Positions 1 to 11,775 of a DNA stretch of 33,261 nucleotides are shown one piece after another; position 1 is the stretch's first letter, and each line of letters opens with the position of its first letter. Both the position numbers and the translations under genes were made by a program. The notes under the pieces were generated by a model, which was not told the origin of the DNA, did not search any database, and was given only the letters and a program-made list of their open reading frames with translations. The DNA lies in the NCBI GenBank assembly GCA_018699955.1, contig JABISG010000105.1, positions 1 to 33,261 of the forward strand. Reading direction: 5' to 3'. Source of the DNA: Planctomycetaceae bacterium. GTDB taxonomy: Bacteria; Planctomycetota; Planctomycetia; Planctomycetales; Planctomycetaceae.

Positions 1-135
1 CAACCCGACGCTTCCACCACCAAACACCAGACCACAATTCCTCTGCACCAACAGCCGCCCCATCGCGGCGGCCGATTCCCGATAACGCGGATCGGCCCCG
101 GTTTTCGATCCACAAAAAACGGCAACACGCTGCAT
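1..135 (-). CDS. LOG family protein (TIGR00730-type Rossmann fold), 5' end only
   Basis: Only the first 45 codons are inside the window; the gene runs off the left edge. The protein begins MQRVAVFCGSKTGADPRY and continues to LVFGGGSVGL, which is the N-terminal nucleotide-binding pattern of the LOG/lysine-decarboxylase-like family: a first beta strand ending in VFCGS, then a helix, then a second strand with a GGG turn. Characterised family members are nucleotide 5'-monophosphate phosphoribohydrolases that release the base (cytokinin activation in plants and some bacteria); the bacterial substrate is often unknown. The diagnostic PGGxGTxxE motif would lie outside the window, so the assignment rests on the N-terminus. 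The ATG at 133-135 is preceded by a GGTGAG about ten bases upstream. It diverges from the GYF_2 gene. Confidence 0.8.
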   Translation of the reverse strand, partial: MQRVAVFCGSKTGADPRYRESAAAMGRLLVQRNCGLVFGGGSVGL

Positions 136-366
136 GATGAATCACTCACCAGATGAGGTTGGAAAGGGCTGAGGAGCGCACGCAATCAAAAAGCGAGGCA
201 CCCCAGGACCACGCTGGATTGGCCCGGCGGATTGCAATGCGCGAAGAGCACGATGATGAAATCCTGGTCGATCGCCGCTCATTCTAACCAGAATTGTGTT
301 GGGCGTCTCTACCCGTTGCGTGACACTCACAGGGAAGTTGTCTAGCATTAGAGGCAGCGGAGTAGG

Positions 367-393
367 GATGAACTTTTTTTGTATGAGTTCATC
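367..393. promoter_or_regulatory. 8-bp inverted repeat upstream of the GYF_2 gene
   Basis: The arms GATGAACT (367-374) and AGTTCATC (386-393) are perfect reverse complements separated by 11 T-rich bases. The right arm ends 40 bases before the GYF_2 start codon. This could be an operator or a leader hairpin, or a chance match. The rest of the 136-433 spacer between the divergent genes shows no clear promoter hexamers. Confidence 0.25.
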
Positions 394-433
394 GTTGCAT
401 CAAACTGAGAATTCTTAACGCAGGTTTGGTGAG

Positions 434-1900
434 ATGGCGGATTCCTGGCATTACAAGCTGTTTGGCATTGAATTTGGCCCGGTGCCATTCGATGCTCTGA
501 TTCAATTGGCACAATCATCGTCGATCGGACCCAATGATGAGGTCCGAGAGGGCGAAGCGGGCGAGTGGGTGCCGGCCAGTTCCATTGCCGGGTTGTTTTC
601 GGCTCCGCAATCGAACCCGCAGAAATCCAGTCCAGCCGTTACTGCCTCATCCTCTGAAGGCTCATCAGCTCGGCCGCTGCTACCGGTTTCGACACCGTCG
701 GCTGATGGAAGCGTATTGTTTTTCTGGCAGAGTTTCGGGCAGGAATTTGGACCGGTCCCGCTGGATGAATTCAGGGAGATGATTCAGCGCGAGCAGCTGT
801 CGGCCGGCGACCAGATGCGAGTGGAAACGGCCGATGGTTGGTTGCCGCTTGGATTGCTGAACGACCTGTCGGCGGCGTTTCCGTCGCCAGATGCAGTGGC
901 TTCGACACCGTCCGCAGATGACGGCGTGTTGTTTTACTGGCAGAGTTTCGGACAGGAATTCGGACCGGTTCCGCTGGATGACTTCAGAGAGATGCTTCAA
1001 CGCGAACAACTGTCGGCCGACGACCTGGTACGTATCGAAGCAGCCGACGGCTGGTTGCCGGTCGCAATTCTGAATGACTTATCGGCGGCGATCAGTCCGG
1101 CTGCTGATGTGACTGCTGCTGCGGACAGTGTTGCGCTGTTGCCGGACTTCGATCAACTGGAGTCTGTGGATGCGTTTGCCGACATGGCAGATCAGGCGGG
1201 GCTGGAAGCTGTTGAACTCCAGCAAGAGAGCGAACCCCAGCCGGTCAGCGACGATTTCGATGATGTCTTCGACGAAGTGATGTCGTCTCCCGCGCCGGAG
1301 AAGCCGGAACCGGTTGCGGTGAATTCCGACAAACCCGCGATTGCCGCCGCATCTGTGCAGCCGGCTATTCCACCACCAACGCCAGCAATCACTCAGCCGC
1401 CGCCGGTATCGCCACCACCGAGGCCATCAAAGCAGCCGAAGCCGTCAAAGGCAAAACGGACCGGGCCTCTGATCAATTGGGGATCGCTGTTTTCCAATTC
1501 TAATTTAAACCCGAAACTGCTGATTCCACTTGGGATTGGATTGGCTGTATTGCTGTTTTTGAACATTCCGTGGAGCAGCGGCGCCGATCAGGAACACTAC
1601 GAAACTTTGATTGGATTCCGGGATGAGTTTCGGAAACTTCGGGACGGCAAGGCGAGCGCGGCCGAGTGGAAATCGCTGGAAGAACGAGTGCAAGCTGTAA
1701 CCGAACCAATGATTGTTGATCTCGACAAACGCGGCGGCGCAAAAAACCGAGTTCCCCAACTCATGTTATTTGCCGCGCGCGACTTTCTGCCCAAGATGTT
1801 TCAGACAGCCAAGCAGAAGCCAGACGAACAAGAGCGACAATTTGACGAGCATTTGGACAATGCAGGGAAAATGATGGGGGTCGAATCGCCTCCCCCATAA
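434..1900 (+). CDS. Triple GYF_2-domain protein with one membrane segment
   Basis: A 488-residue protein. Residues 4-54 (WHYKLFGIEFGPVPFDAL) form a first GYF_2-like domain, and residues 96-149 and 167-220 form two more, each starting with a WQSFGQEFGPVP block and ending in a WLP block. GYF_2 domains are small modules thought to bind proline-rich peptides; their role in planctomycetes is not established. Residues 221-345 are acidic and then proline-rich (APEKPEPV, PPPTPAITQPPPVSPPPRP), so the protein carries its own candidate GYF ligand. A hydrophobic segment at 361-379 (KLLIPLGIGLAVLLFLNIP) is followed by about 108 charged residues. There is no signal peptide, so the GYF domains are probably cytoplasmic and the C-terminus extracytoplasmic. 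Domains 2 and 3 are a recent duplication. Function unknown. Confidence 0.85.
   Translation: MADSWHYKLFGIEFGPVPFDALIQLAQSSSIGPNDEVREGEAGEWVPASSIAGLFSAPQSNPQKSSPAVTASSSEGSSARPLLPVSTPSADGSVLFFWQSFGQEFGPVPLDEFREMIQREQLSAGDQMRVETADGWLPLGLLNDLSAAFPSPDAVASTPSADDGVLFYWQSFGQEFGPVPLDDFREMLQREQLSADDLVRIEAADGWLPVAILNDLSAAISPAADVTAAADSVALLPDFDQLESVDAFADMADQAGLEAVELQQESEPQPVSDDFDDVFDEVMSSPAPEKPEPVAVNSDKPAIAAASVQPAIPPPTPAITQPPPVSPPPRPSKQPKPSKAKRTGPLINWGSLFSNSNLNPKLLIPLGIGLAVLLFLNIPWSSGADQEHYETLIGFRDEFRKLRDGKASAAEWKSLEERVQAVTEPMIVDLDKRGGAKNRVPQLMLFAARDFLPKMFQTAKQKPDEQERQFDEHLDNAGKMMGVESPPP
689..1093 (+). repeat. Tandem duplication of a GYF_2 module inside the gene
   Basis: The blocks starting at 689 and 902 (period 213 bases, 71 codons) both encode STPSAD followed by a near-identical GYF_2 domain ending in NDLSAA. 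Differences are mostly third-position or conservative, which indicates a recent in-frame duplication. The first domain of the protein is much more diverged. Confidence 0.8.
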
Positions 1901-1941
1901 ACTCCACGCCTGTTGAAACTCAGATTGTTAATGTCGCGTCC

Positions 1942-1971
1942 GAAAGCCCCTGGGCTGCGGCCCGGAGGATC
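1942..1971 (+). repeat. AAAG-hairpin repeat, copy C
   Basis: One of five copies of a 30-base element with the layout AAAG, 8-base arm, 6-base loop, 8-base arm, AT-containing end. Here the arms are CCCCTGGG and CCCGGAGG around loop CTGCGG; pairing has one G-T wobble and one mismatch. It lies between the convergent 3' ends of the GYF_2 gene (stop at 1900) and the oxidoreductase (stop at 1983), where it could end transcription in either direction. Confidence 0.65.
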
Positions 1972-1982
1972 GGTCGATTCGG

Positions 1983-3098
1983 TCAGGCCAGCGTGAACGC
2001 CGGCAGCTTGACGATCTCGCCACCATTGTTCGTCGATTCGTGGGCACAGATGCCGACGCAGGTCCAGTTGGCGCTGGTGACCGCGTTCGGTCGCGGATCG
2101 CGACCTTCTACGATTGCCGAGACGAACTCGTTGACCAGATGCGGATGCGAGCCGCCATGTCCGCCGCCCTGAATAAACGAGAGATGATCGCTGTCCACGA
2201 TCGACTGTGTGAACTTGCGGATCTCCTCCGGCAGCAGGTGAGCGTAATCGGGTACGCTGACTCGGCTGGGGATTTCCGGCTCCGGTTTTTTCGCCGTGTG
2301 CAGCACGTGCTCTTCACCTTCGACGAGCGCCCACTCGAACGACTTTTTGGTGCCGTAGACGTCGAACGATTCGCGGTATTGCCGGGCGGTGTCGAATAGA
2401 AATCGGTAGATATGGGCGGCGATGTCGGAATCCTTGATCTTGATGTGACACGATTCGACGGCGTAGGCGTTGCCCGATTTTTCAGCCAGCCGCGCGTTAA
2501 TCTTTCCCGACCCAAAGCAGGAAACGTATTCCGCTCGCCCGTCAACCAGCCCTAGCACCGGGCTGACGACGTGGGTGGCATAATGCATGGGAATCATCCG
2601 CTCCCAATATTCGGGCCAGCCTTCCATATCTTGCGGATGCGAAGCCTGCATGTACTGGATGTCTCCCAGTTCGCCTTTCTCGTACATCTCCTTGATGAAC
2701 AGGTACTCTCGGCTGTAGACGACGGTTTCGGCCATCATGTACTTGAGGCCGGTCTCAGCGACGAGACTGACAATCTGCTCGCATTCGTCGATGGTGGTGG
2801 CCATGGGGACGGTGCACATGACGTGCTTGCCCGCCTTGAGCGCCTCGATCGACATCCAGGCATGATCGCCAATGGGACTATTGATATGCACGAAATCGAC
2901 CGCGCCGTCGGCCAGCACGTCTTCAAAAGTCGTGTACCGCTTTTCGATTCCGCATTGCTCGCCGATCTTGTTCAGGCTTTCTTCGTTGCGTTGGCAAATC
3001 GCGTACATTTCGACCTGCGGATGATGTTGATAAATGGGGATGAACTCGGCACCAAATCCCATTCCGACGATCGCCACGTTTACTTTGTTGTCAGCCAT
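1983..3098 (-). CDS. Gfo/Idh/MocA family oxidoreductase
   Basis: A 371-residue protein with the family's N-terminal Rossmann fold (VNVAIVGMGFGAEF, residues 6-19, dinucleotide-binding GxGxxG) and C-terminal substrate domain. These enzymes oxidise or reduce sugars, inositols and related polyols with NAD(P). The central lysine motif, normally EKP, reads CTVPMA at residues 95-100, so the usual catalytic or cofactor lysine position holds valine. HYATHVVSP around residue 172 matches the family's downstream histidine region. The ATG at 3098 is preceded by AAGGAA at good spacing. It has no signal peptide, unlike many planctomycete MocA paralogues, so it is probably cytoplasmic. The substrate cannot be named from sequence. 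It lies 3' of thiL, separated by a palindromic repeat. Confidence 0.88.
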   Translation of the reverse strand: MADNKVNVAIVGMGFGAEFIPIYQHHPQVEMYAICQRNEESLNKIGEQCGIEKRYTTFEDVLADGAVDFVHINSPIGDHAWMSIEALKAGKHVMCTVPMATTIDECEQIVSLVAETGLKYMMAETVVYSREYLFIKEMYEKGELGDIQYMQASHPQDMEGWPEYWERMIPMHYATHVVSPVLGLVDGRAEYVSCFGSGKINARLAEKSGNAYAVESCHIKIKDSDIAAHIYRFLFDTARQYRESFDVYGTKKSFEWALVEGEEHVLHTAKKPEPEIPSRVSVPDYAHLLPEEIRKFTQSIVDSDHLSFIQGGGHGGSHPHLVNEFVSAIVEGRDPRPNAVTSANWTCVGICAHESTNNGGEIVKLPAFTLA

Positions 3099-3126
3099 TG
3101 TTATTCCTTGTTTTCAGACGAATTCA

Positions 3127-3157
3127 GAAACCCGGTTGCTTCGGGAAACTGGGTTTC
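3127..3157. repeat. 31-nt GAAACCCGG palindrome, copy 1
   Basis: The left arm GAAACCCGGTT and right arm AAACTGGGTTTC pair with one mismatch. The length (31) equals the perfect copy at 28076-28106. It lies 28 bases past the thiL stop and 28 bases before the oxidoreductase start, so it could terminate thiL transcription. Confidence 0.65.
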
Positions 3158-3185
3158 TCGTGTGAATGAAACTTTCGGTTAACCA

Positions 3186-4112
3186 TCAGAATGAATGTTC
3201 CCATCCGGTTCGTGTCAGCGGCAATCGCTGTCCGGCCGCATCGATGAGAACTCGCGTTTTCTGTTCGACAATCTCGCCGATCTTTGTCAATTCGACCGCG
3301 ACCGGTGGACTGTCGATTAGCCGCCGACCATCGTCGGCAGCGACGGTGAATAATAACTCAAAGTCCTCGCCATCGGCCAGTGCATGGACGAGGGGAGAAC
3401 GGCCGTCATCGGCGGATTGAGCAGCGCCGCTGATGGGAACGGCATCGGCGTTCAGCACGGCCCCGACATTGCTTTCGTCAAGAATGTGCAAGAGGTCGGC
3501 CGCCAGTCCGTCGCTGACGTCAATCATTGCATGAAGAGAAACGGTCTGGTGAAGTTCCAACGCCTCTCGCACACGCGGCTGAAACGTGAAGTGTTTCCCG
3601 TTCAGGCTGCCGCCGAAACGACCGGTGGCGAGAATCCAATCGCCCGCTTTTGCTCCGCTGCGCGCGACCGGCCCGCTGCCGGTTTCTTCCCCCATTATCG
3701 TCACACTGACGACGAACGGACCGTCCCAGATGTTCGTATCGCCGCCGATGAGAGTGACGTCGAACTCATCGGCCAAATGTTCTAGCCCGACGAATAACTG
3801 TTGGGCGAATTCGCTGCCATGCTGCCGATTGAGCGCCACTGAAACCAACGCAAAACGCGGTCGGCCAGCCATTGCAGCAATGTCGCTGAGATTGACCGCA
3901 AGCGCCTTGCGGCCGATTTGTTCCGCCGATGCCGCAGGGATGGTAAAGTGCGTCCCCTCCATTAGCATGTCAACGGCGACGAGGCAGTCATCGGCCGACG
4001 GAAATCGCACCGCAGCCGCATCGTCCCCAATACCGATCGGAACGGCATCGTGATCGCGGGTCTGCGCGCGGATCCAGTTGATGTAATCGAATTCACCGCC
4101 ATCGATTGACAC
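3186..4112 (-). CDS. thiL: Thiamine-monophosphate kinase ThiL
   Basis: ThiL phosphorylates thiamine monophosphate with ATP to give thiamine diphosphate, the last cofactor step. The 308-residue product shows the family's landmarks: FDYINWIR near the N-terminus, GIGDDAAAV (27-35), VDMLMEGTHF (47-56), NLSDIAAMAG (74-83), IGGDT (122-126), DVSDGLAADL (198-207) and DGEDFELLF near the C-terminus. I chose the GTG at 4110-4112 because GGGAG lies nine bases upstream and the protein then starts where ThiL proteins normally do. An in-frame ATG at 4181 would add 23 residues that do not look like ThiL and lies inside a palindrome. It is 3' of atpC on the same strand with a 246-base spacer, so it may have its own promoter. 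I see no TPP riboswitch signature upstream. Confidence 0.92.
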   Translation of the reverse strand: MSIDGGEFDYINWIRAQTRDHDAVPIGIGDDAAAVRFPSADDCLVAVDMLMEGTHFTIPAASAEQIGRKALAVNLSDIAAMAGRPRFALVSVALNRQHGSEFAQQLFVGLEHLADEFDVTLIGGDTNIWDGPFVVSVTIMGEETGSGPVARSGAKAGDWILATGRFGGSLNGKHFTFQPRVREALELHQTVSLHAMIDVSDGLAADLLHILDESNVGAVLNADAVPISGAAQSADDGRSPLVHALADGEDFELLFTVAADDGRRLIDSPPVAVELTKIGEIVEQKTRVLIDAAGQRLPLTRTGWEHSF

Positions 4113-4170
4113 GATGTTCGACTCCCGCGAGTGTAGACGCGCCAAATGTCCGTTGCAAAGGTTCGTAGTG

Positions 4171-4186
4171 ACCGCATTCATGCGGT
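4171..4186. promoter_or_regulatory. 7-bp palindrome upstream of thiL
   Basis: ACCGCAT and ATGCGGT are perfect reverse complements with a 2-base centre, about 59 bases upstream of the chosen thiL start. Such a tight dyad is more operator-like than hairpin-like. The remaining spacer between atpC and thiL (4113-4358) holds only this and the AAAG-hairpin at 4328-4357. Confidence 0.3.
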
Positions 4187-4327
4187 TCGACTGCTTCCCC
4201 GACAATCGTTGCCTAATGAATCGGGCGGACCACAAACGGTCTTTCGACAAACTAGTCAACAGTGCTGTCCAGTGTGCCGAACATGGCGGCAGTTTTCCAG
4301 CAAACGGGAAGAACGCGAGCGCTGGAA

Positions 4328-4357
4328 GATCTGCCGGGACGCCGCCCGGCGGCTTTA
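4328..4357 (-). repeat. AAAG-hairpin repeat, copy E, abutting the atpC stop
   Basis: Read on the minus strand, it starts TAAAG and has arms CCGCCGGG and CCCGGCAG around loop CGGCGT, ending ATC. One C-A mismatch interrupts the 8-bp stem. It begins one base after the atpC stop codon, so it would form the 3' hairpin of the atp mRNA. There is no long T-run after it. Confidence 0.65.
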
Positions 4358-4358
4358 C

Positions 4359-4760
4359 TTAGCTGCTCGCGAGCTTCAGCATACGGCGGGCGCGTTCCTG
4401 GTCGCGATCCTTCGCCGCGATTTCGGAATCGCCTTTGGCGATAATCGCACGGGATTTTTCCAGCAGCGCTTTGGCTTCCGCCGAATCGATCTGATCGACC
4501 GGAATCGCCCGATTGGTTAGCAGCGAAACGACCGATCCCTTCACCTGCACGAAACCGCCATCGACGTAGAACGAGCGATTCTCGCCGTCGCTGCCGGTGA
4601 CCCGCAGCTCTCCGTAACCAAGCCGACCGACGACGGGAGCGCGGCCGGGCAATATGCCCGCCTGTCCATCGAACAGGGGGAAACGCAGCGCCTGTACCGG
4701 TTCGTCGAGCAGTGTCGTTTCCGGCGTGACGAGAACGAGTTGGAGGGTTTTGTCGGCCAT
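4359..4760 (-). CDS. atpC: ATP synthase F1 subunit epsilon
   Basis: The epsilon subunit is part of the central stalk and regulates ATP hydrolysis. The 133-residue protein has the N-terminal beta-sandwich pattern (LQLVLVTPETTLLDEPVQAL, then FDGQAGILPGRAPVV and GYGELRV) at residues 6-60, and a C-terminal two-helix region (SAEAKALLEKSRAIIAKG onward) that is arginine- and glutamate-rich and ends RARRMLKLASS. Length and layout are normal for the family. It is the last gene of the atp cluster, 71 bases after atpD, and is followed immediately by a hairpin repeat. Confidence 0.96.
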   Translation of the reverse strand: MADKTLQLVLVTPETTLLDEPVQALRFPLFDGQAGILPGRAPVVGRLGYGELRVTGSDGENRSFYVDGGFVQVKGSVVSLLTNRAIPVDQIDSAEAKALLEKSRAIIAKGDSEIAAKDRDQERARRMLKLASS

Positions 4761-4831
4761 GATGTTGTTGGTTGCTAATCTTGGGGACCGCTAAACCGCA
4801 AGCGGCGAGTGTTAATCTATCGAAGCGGATG

Positions 4832-6313
<1,482 letters not shown>

Positions 6314-6363
6314 TCAGTTGTCTGCTTGTCGTCAATTTTGTCCGGTGTTCGATTAACCCGACG

Positions 6364-7230
6364 CTATTCCAACGCAGCCATGCCGCCAATGATTTCGGCA
6401 AGTTCGTTTGTAATCTGTGACTGTCTTGCCCGGTTGTATTGTCGGGAGAGACTGGAGATCATTTCGCCGGCGTTTTCCGTTGCGCCCTTCATGGCCACCA
6501 TGCGAAAAATCTGCTCGCTGACTGCGGCGTCGAGGAAGCACTTCAACATTTGGGCCTTGAAGGCGGCCGGCACGATTTCTTCCAGGATCTCCTGTGCCGA
6601 GGGGAGAAACTCGTAATCGATATTCGATTTCTTTTCGCCCTCGCCAGTACCGGCCAACTGTCCGATGGGCAGAAGCCGTTCCAGAACGGGCGTTTGTCGC
6701 GATGACGACTCGAACTTCATGTAAGCGACGTCGAGTCGATCAATTTTCCCCGAAATGAACTCGTCGATGTAACGATCGGCGAGGACTTCGGCTTCCTCAA
6801 AAGTTGGCCGGTCCTCAAAGTGCGTGTACGACTCGGCGATCGTCTGTCCTTTGAATTTTAGAAAATTGATGCCCCGTTTTCCGGCGACTTCAACTCGCTG
6901 ATTTGATTCAGACTCGCGAATACAGGCTGTCGCCTTTCGCAGAACGCCGCCGTTGTAGCCGCCGCACAAACCGCGGTTGGATGTAATCACCAACAGCACG
7001 CTGTTCTTGACCGTGTCGCGAGACTGCAGCAGCGGATGTGAGAACTTCAGACTGCCTTGCGAGAGATCGGCAACGATCTCGGCGATCTTCTGGGTGTATG
7101 CCGCCGCTTCGGTAGCGCGGTCCATCGCCTTCTTGAATCGCGCAGTCGCGATCAATTCCATCGTCCGCGTGATTTTGCGGATGTTGCGGACCGCCTTGCG
7201 GCGTTTCACAATTGCGCGGGCGTTGGCCAT
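6364..7230 (-). CDS. atpG: ATP synthase F1 subunit gamma
   Basis: Gamma is the rotating central shaft. The 288-residue protein has the conserved N-terminal helix (RRKAVRNIRKITRTMELIA, residues 10-28), the middle Rossmann-like part with ITSNRGLCGGYN, and the C-terminal helix (MKGATENAGEMISSLSRQYN then RQSQITNELAEIIGGMAAL). Length is normal. The ATG at 7228-7230 lacks an obvious Shine-Dalgarno, and the 75-base spacer to atpA is filled partly by a CACTAAC-like simple repeat, so translation may depend on upstream ribosomes or an unusual signal. Confidence 0.97.
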   Translation of the reverse strand: MANARAIVKRRKAVRNIRKITRTMELIATARFKKAMDRATEAAAYTQKIAEIVADLSQGSLKFSHPLLQSRDTVKNSVLLVITSNRGLCGGYNGGVLRKATACIRESESNQRVEVAGKRGINFLKFKGQTIAESYTHFEDRPTFEEAEVLADRYIDEFISGKIDRLDVAYMKFESSSRQTPVLERLLPIGQLAGTGEGEKKSNIDYEFLPSAQEILEEIVPAAFKAQMLKCFLDAAVSEQIFRMVAMKGATENAGEMISSLSRQYNRARQSQITNELAEIIGGMAALE

Positions 7231-7233
7231 GAG

Positions 7234-7274
7234 TTGTTAGTGGCTAGTAGTTAGTGGGTAGTGATAAGTGCTTA
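7234..7274 (-). repeat. Degenerate CACTAAC-type tandem repeat between atpA and atpG
   Basis: On the minus strand this stretch reads as imperfect 7-9-base units (CACTTAT, CACTACC, CACTAAC, TACTAGC, CACTAAC). It occupies the 40 bases immediately before the atpG start codon, where a ribosome binding site would be expected but none is clear. Confidence 0.55.
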
Positions 7275-7305
7275 GCCGCGACGCGGAGTCTTCGGAGCGG
7301 AGCGC

Positions 7306-9433
<2,128 letters not shown>

Positions 9434-9473
9434 GCTTATTGGGTGTCTGACGCCAAGGCATCGGACTGCGCGT

Positions 9474-10136
9474 TTAGTTGGACTCGCTGCCGATTTGTGC
9501 CAACGCCTGTTGGATGAGTTGGTCCTGATCGTCGGGCTTCAATCCGTTTCCGAGTACGTACTCCGTCGCGTTTGCCACCTGGCCCGCCATTGCGTCGAAC
9601 AATTCGTTCAACGCCTGATCGCGGGCACGTTCGATTTCGACTATGGCCCGCTGCTTTGTCGCATCGGCTTCGGCTTTCGCCGTTTCGGCAATGTTTTGCC
9701 GTGCCTGCTCGGCATCGCGACGGGCTTCGGCGAGAATCTCTTTCACTTCGTCCTGAACGGTTTCCAGCTTCTGCTGATGCTCTGCAAGCATCTGTTCGGC
9801 CTTCACCCGAGCCGACTCAGCGTCGGCGATGTCCTGTCGAATCTTCCCTTCGCGTTTGTCGAGACCTTCAATGATCGGGGTCCAGGCAAACACACGCAGG
9901 ACAATAATGAACAGGACAAACGTCACAAACGACCAAAGTGCAAGGTCCAGCTTGGGGTCCATCGGGACACCTTCGGGATGCGGCTCATACTCGGCCTCTT
10001 TGTCGTGCGTGTCCACGTCGGCCTTCGGCGAATGCGCCTCGTCGGCTGCAAACGAAATGCCGCCGACTACCGGAAACACCGCAGCAGTTAACGCCGCTGT
10101 CAAAATCCAGCAGAGGATTCGAGACCGTCTCTGCAT
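9474..10136 (-). CDS. atpF: ATP synthase Fo subunit b with signal peptide
   Basis: Subunit b forms the peripheral stalk. From the ATG at 10136 the protein has 220 residues: a signal-peptide-like start (MQRRSRILCWILTAALTAAV, probable cut near SFA-AD, residue 30), a charged acidic and histidine-containing linker (32-58), the membrane helix around 64-84 (LALWSFVTFVLFIIVLRVFA), and a long alanine/glutamate-rich coiled coil (about 88-185). Classical b subunits begin directly with the membrane helix, so the roughly 60-residue leader is an addition. I prefer this start over a GTG at 10157 because GAGGTG lies five bases upstream of the ATG. Only one b gene is present; no b' copy. Confidence 0.93.
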   Translation of the reverse strand: MQRRSRILCWILTAALTAAVFPVVGGISFAADEAHSPKADVDTHDKEAEYEPHPEGVPMDPKLDLALWSFVTFVLFIIVLRVFAWTPIIEGLDKREGKIRQDIADAESARVKAEQMLAEHQQKLETVQDEVKEILAEARRDAEQARQNIAETAKAEADATKQRAIVEIERARDQALNELFDAMAGQVANATEYVLGNGLKPDDQDQLIQQALAQIGSESN

Positions 10137-10273
10137 CGATGCACCTCGATCGAACACTCAGAACAAAAAAATCAACACGAACGGGAAGGCCGCAACAACG
10201 ACCCACCGCGACGCGGACAGCGCGCCAGTTAACAATGTTTGCCAACCCAACGGCTGTCCGAAGGCGACTACAA

Positions 10274-10642
<369 letters not shown>

Positions 10643-10684
10643 CTATCCGCTGGTCACTACATTAAGTCTCAGTCAACACTCACC

Positions 10685-10716
10685 GCTGAAACACAACACC
10701 CGATGGCTGTCTCAGC
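10685..10716 (-). promoter_or_regulatory. Stem-loop in the atpB-atpE spacer
   Basis: On the plus strand, GCTGAAACA (10685-10693) and TGTCTCAGC (10708-10716) pair over nine positions with one A-C mismatch, which becomes a G-U wobble in the minus-strand transcript. The loop is 14 bases. The spacer between atpB and atpE is 198 bases, the longest inside the atp cluster, and the hairpin sits about 100 bases before the atpE start. A role in stabilising or separately processing the atpE message is possible. Confidence 0.4.
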
Positions 10717-10783
10717 GATCATCCTTGAACCCGATAGAAAAGCAAGCGAACTCAGTCGCGTTTTTCGGGTCTTGCAGAAATCT

Positions 10784-11749
10784 TTAGTGTTCGTGAATCG
10801 CCGCCCCGATGAACAACGTCGCCAAAAATGCGAAGATGTACGCCTGCAGGAAGGCCACGAACAATTCCAGCATGCCAATGGCAACCTGGCCCAAAATACT
10901 CGACGGGAGCACCATCCAATACAAGGCACCGTGTGCCATTGTGATGAAGCCCAAAATGACGGCAATGACCGTATGGCCCGCCATAATGTTTGCAAACAAT
11001 CGAACGGCCAGCACGCCGTGTTTAATCAGCAATCCACCGAACTCGATGACCCAAATCATCGGCACGAGAACCATCTTTAGCGGGCCGGGCAAATCCATGC
11101 CGGGAACGAGATTCTTCCAGAACCCCGCTGGCCCCATTTCAGCCGTGCCATAAATCAGGACGGCACCAAAGGCGACGATTGCCATTGCGCCGGTGACGTT
11201 TATCTCCGCTGTCGCGGAACCCAACCACGGGACTGCCCCGAGCAGGTTACAGAACAAGACGAAGAAAAAACTGGTCCAAATGAATGGCAGGTACTTATCG
11301 GCCGGGTGTGAGCCCAACGTTGCGTGGGGCATCGCGACCGCGCTCCGCATTGGCTCAGTTTCATCGTCGGCGGCATGCGTGGCCGCGTCGTCGTGTCCAT
11401 GTCCGTGATCGTCGCCGTGATGGCCATCGCCGATTGTCGGCCGCACGACTTCATCGCGAATGAACAACGCCAGCATTTCCCAGAAGTTCCACCATCGCCC
11501 TTTGGCCGGCTCGCCAGATTTCAGGCGACTCGACAAACCGCGGAAGATGACAAGCACCAACAGGCCGGCAACGACCTGCAGCACCATGAACTTGGTGAGT
11601 TGAAAACCCAGGATTTCAGGCAAGGGTAATCCGAACACACGGTCACCATATTTGTTGGTGAATTCCATACCAATGCCGATCGTTTCCGACGTTTCGAAGT
11701 ACGGAAAGTCGCGAACGTGATGGAATGTGTCTTCGTGACCAGAGGCCAT
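10784..11749 (-). CDS. atpB: ATP synthase Fo subunit a
   Basis: Subunit a forms the ion half-channels against the c ring. The 321-residue protein has the essential arginine in LAVRLFANIMAGH (Arg250) and the final helices with FVAFLQAYIFAFLATLFI. The first membrane helix is around residues 50-70. Between it and the second (about 155-175) lies a hydrophilic insert with a histidine/aspartate-rich run at 107-125, containing six histidines (DGHHGDDHGHGHDD and ATHA). This loop is longer than in compact bacterial a subunits. The protein is 35 bases after the atpI-like stop, and its start codon has no strong Shine-Dalgarno. Confidence 0.96.
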   Translation of the reverse strand: MASGHEDTFHHVRDFPYFETSETIGIGMEFTNKYGDRVFGLPLPEILGFQLTKFMVLQVVAGLLVLVIFRGLSSRLKSGEPAKGRWWNFWEMLALFIRDEVVRPTIGDGHHGDDHGHGHDDAATHAADDETEPMRSAVAMPHATLGSHPADKYLPFIWTSFFFVLFCNLLGAVPWLGSATAEINVTGAMAIVAFGAVLIYGTAEMGPAGFWKNLVPGMDLPGPLKMVLVPMIWVIEFGGLLIKHGVLAVRLFANIMAGHTVIAVILGFITMAHGALYWMVLPSSILGQVAIGMLELFVAFLQAYIFAFLATLFIGAAIHEH

Positions 11750-11775
11750 GTGTCAATGCCCGAGTTATACGGCAG

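Noticed and set aside
4113..4358. TPP riboswitch before thiL
   Set aside because: The conserved CTGAGA and downstream TPP-box pieces are not found on the minus strand.
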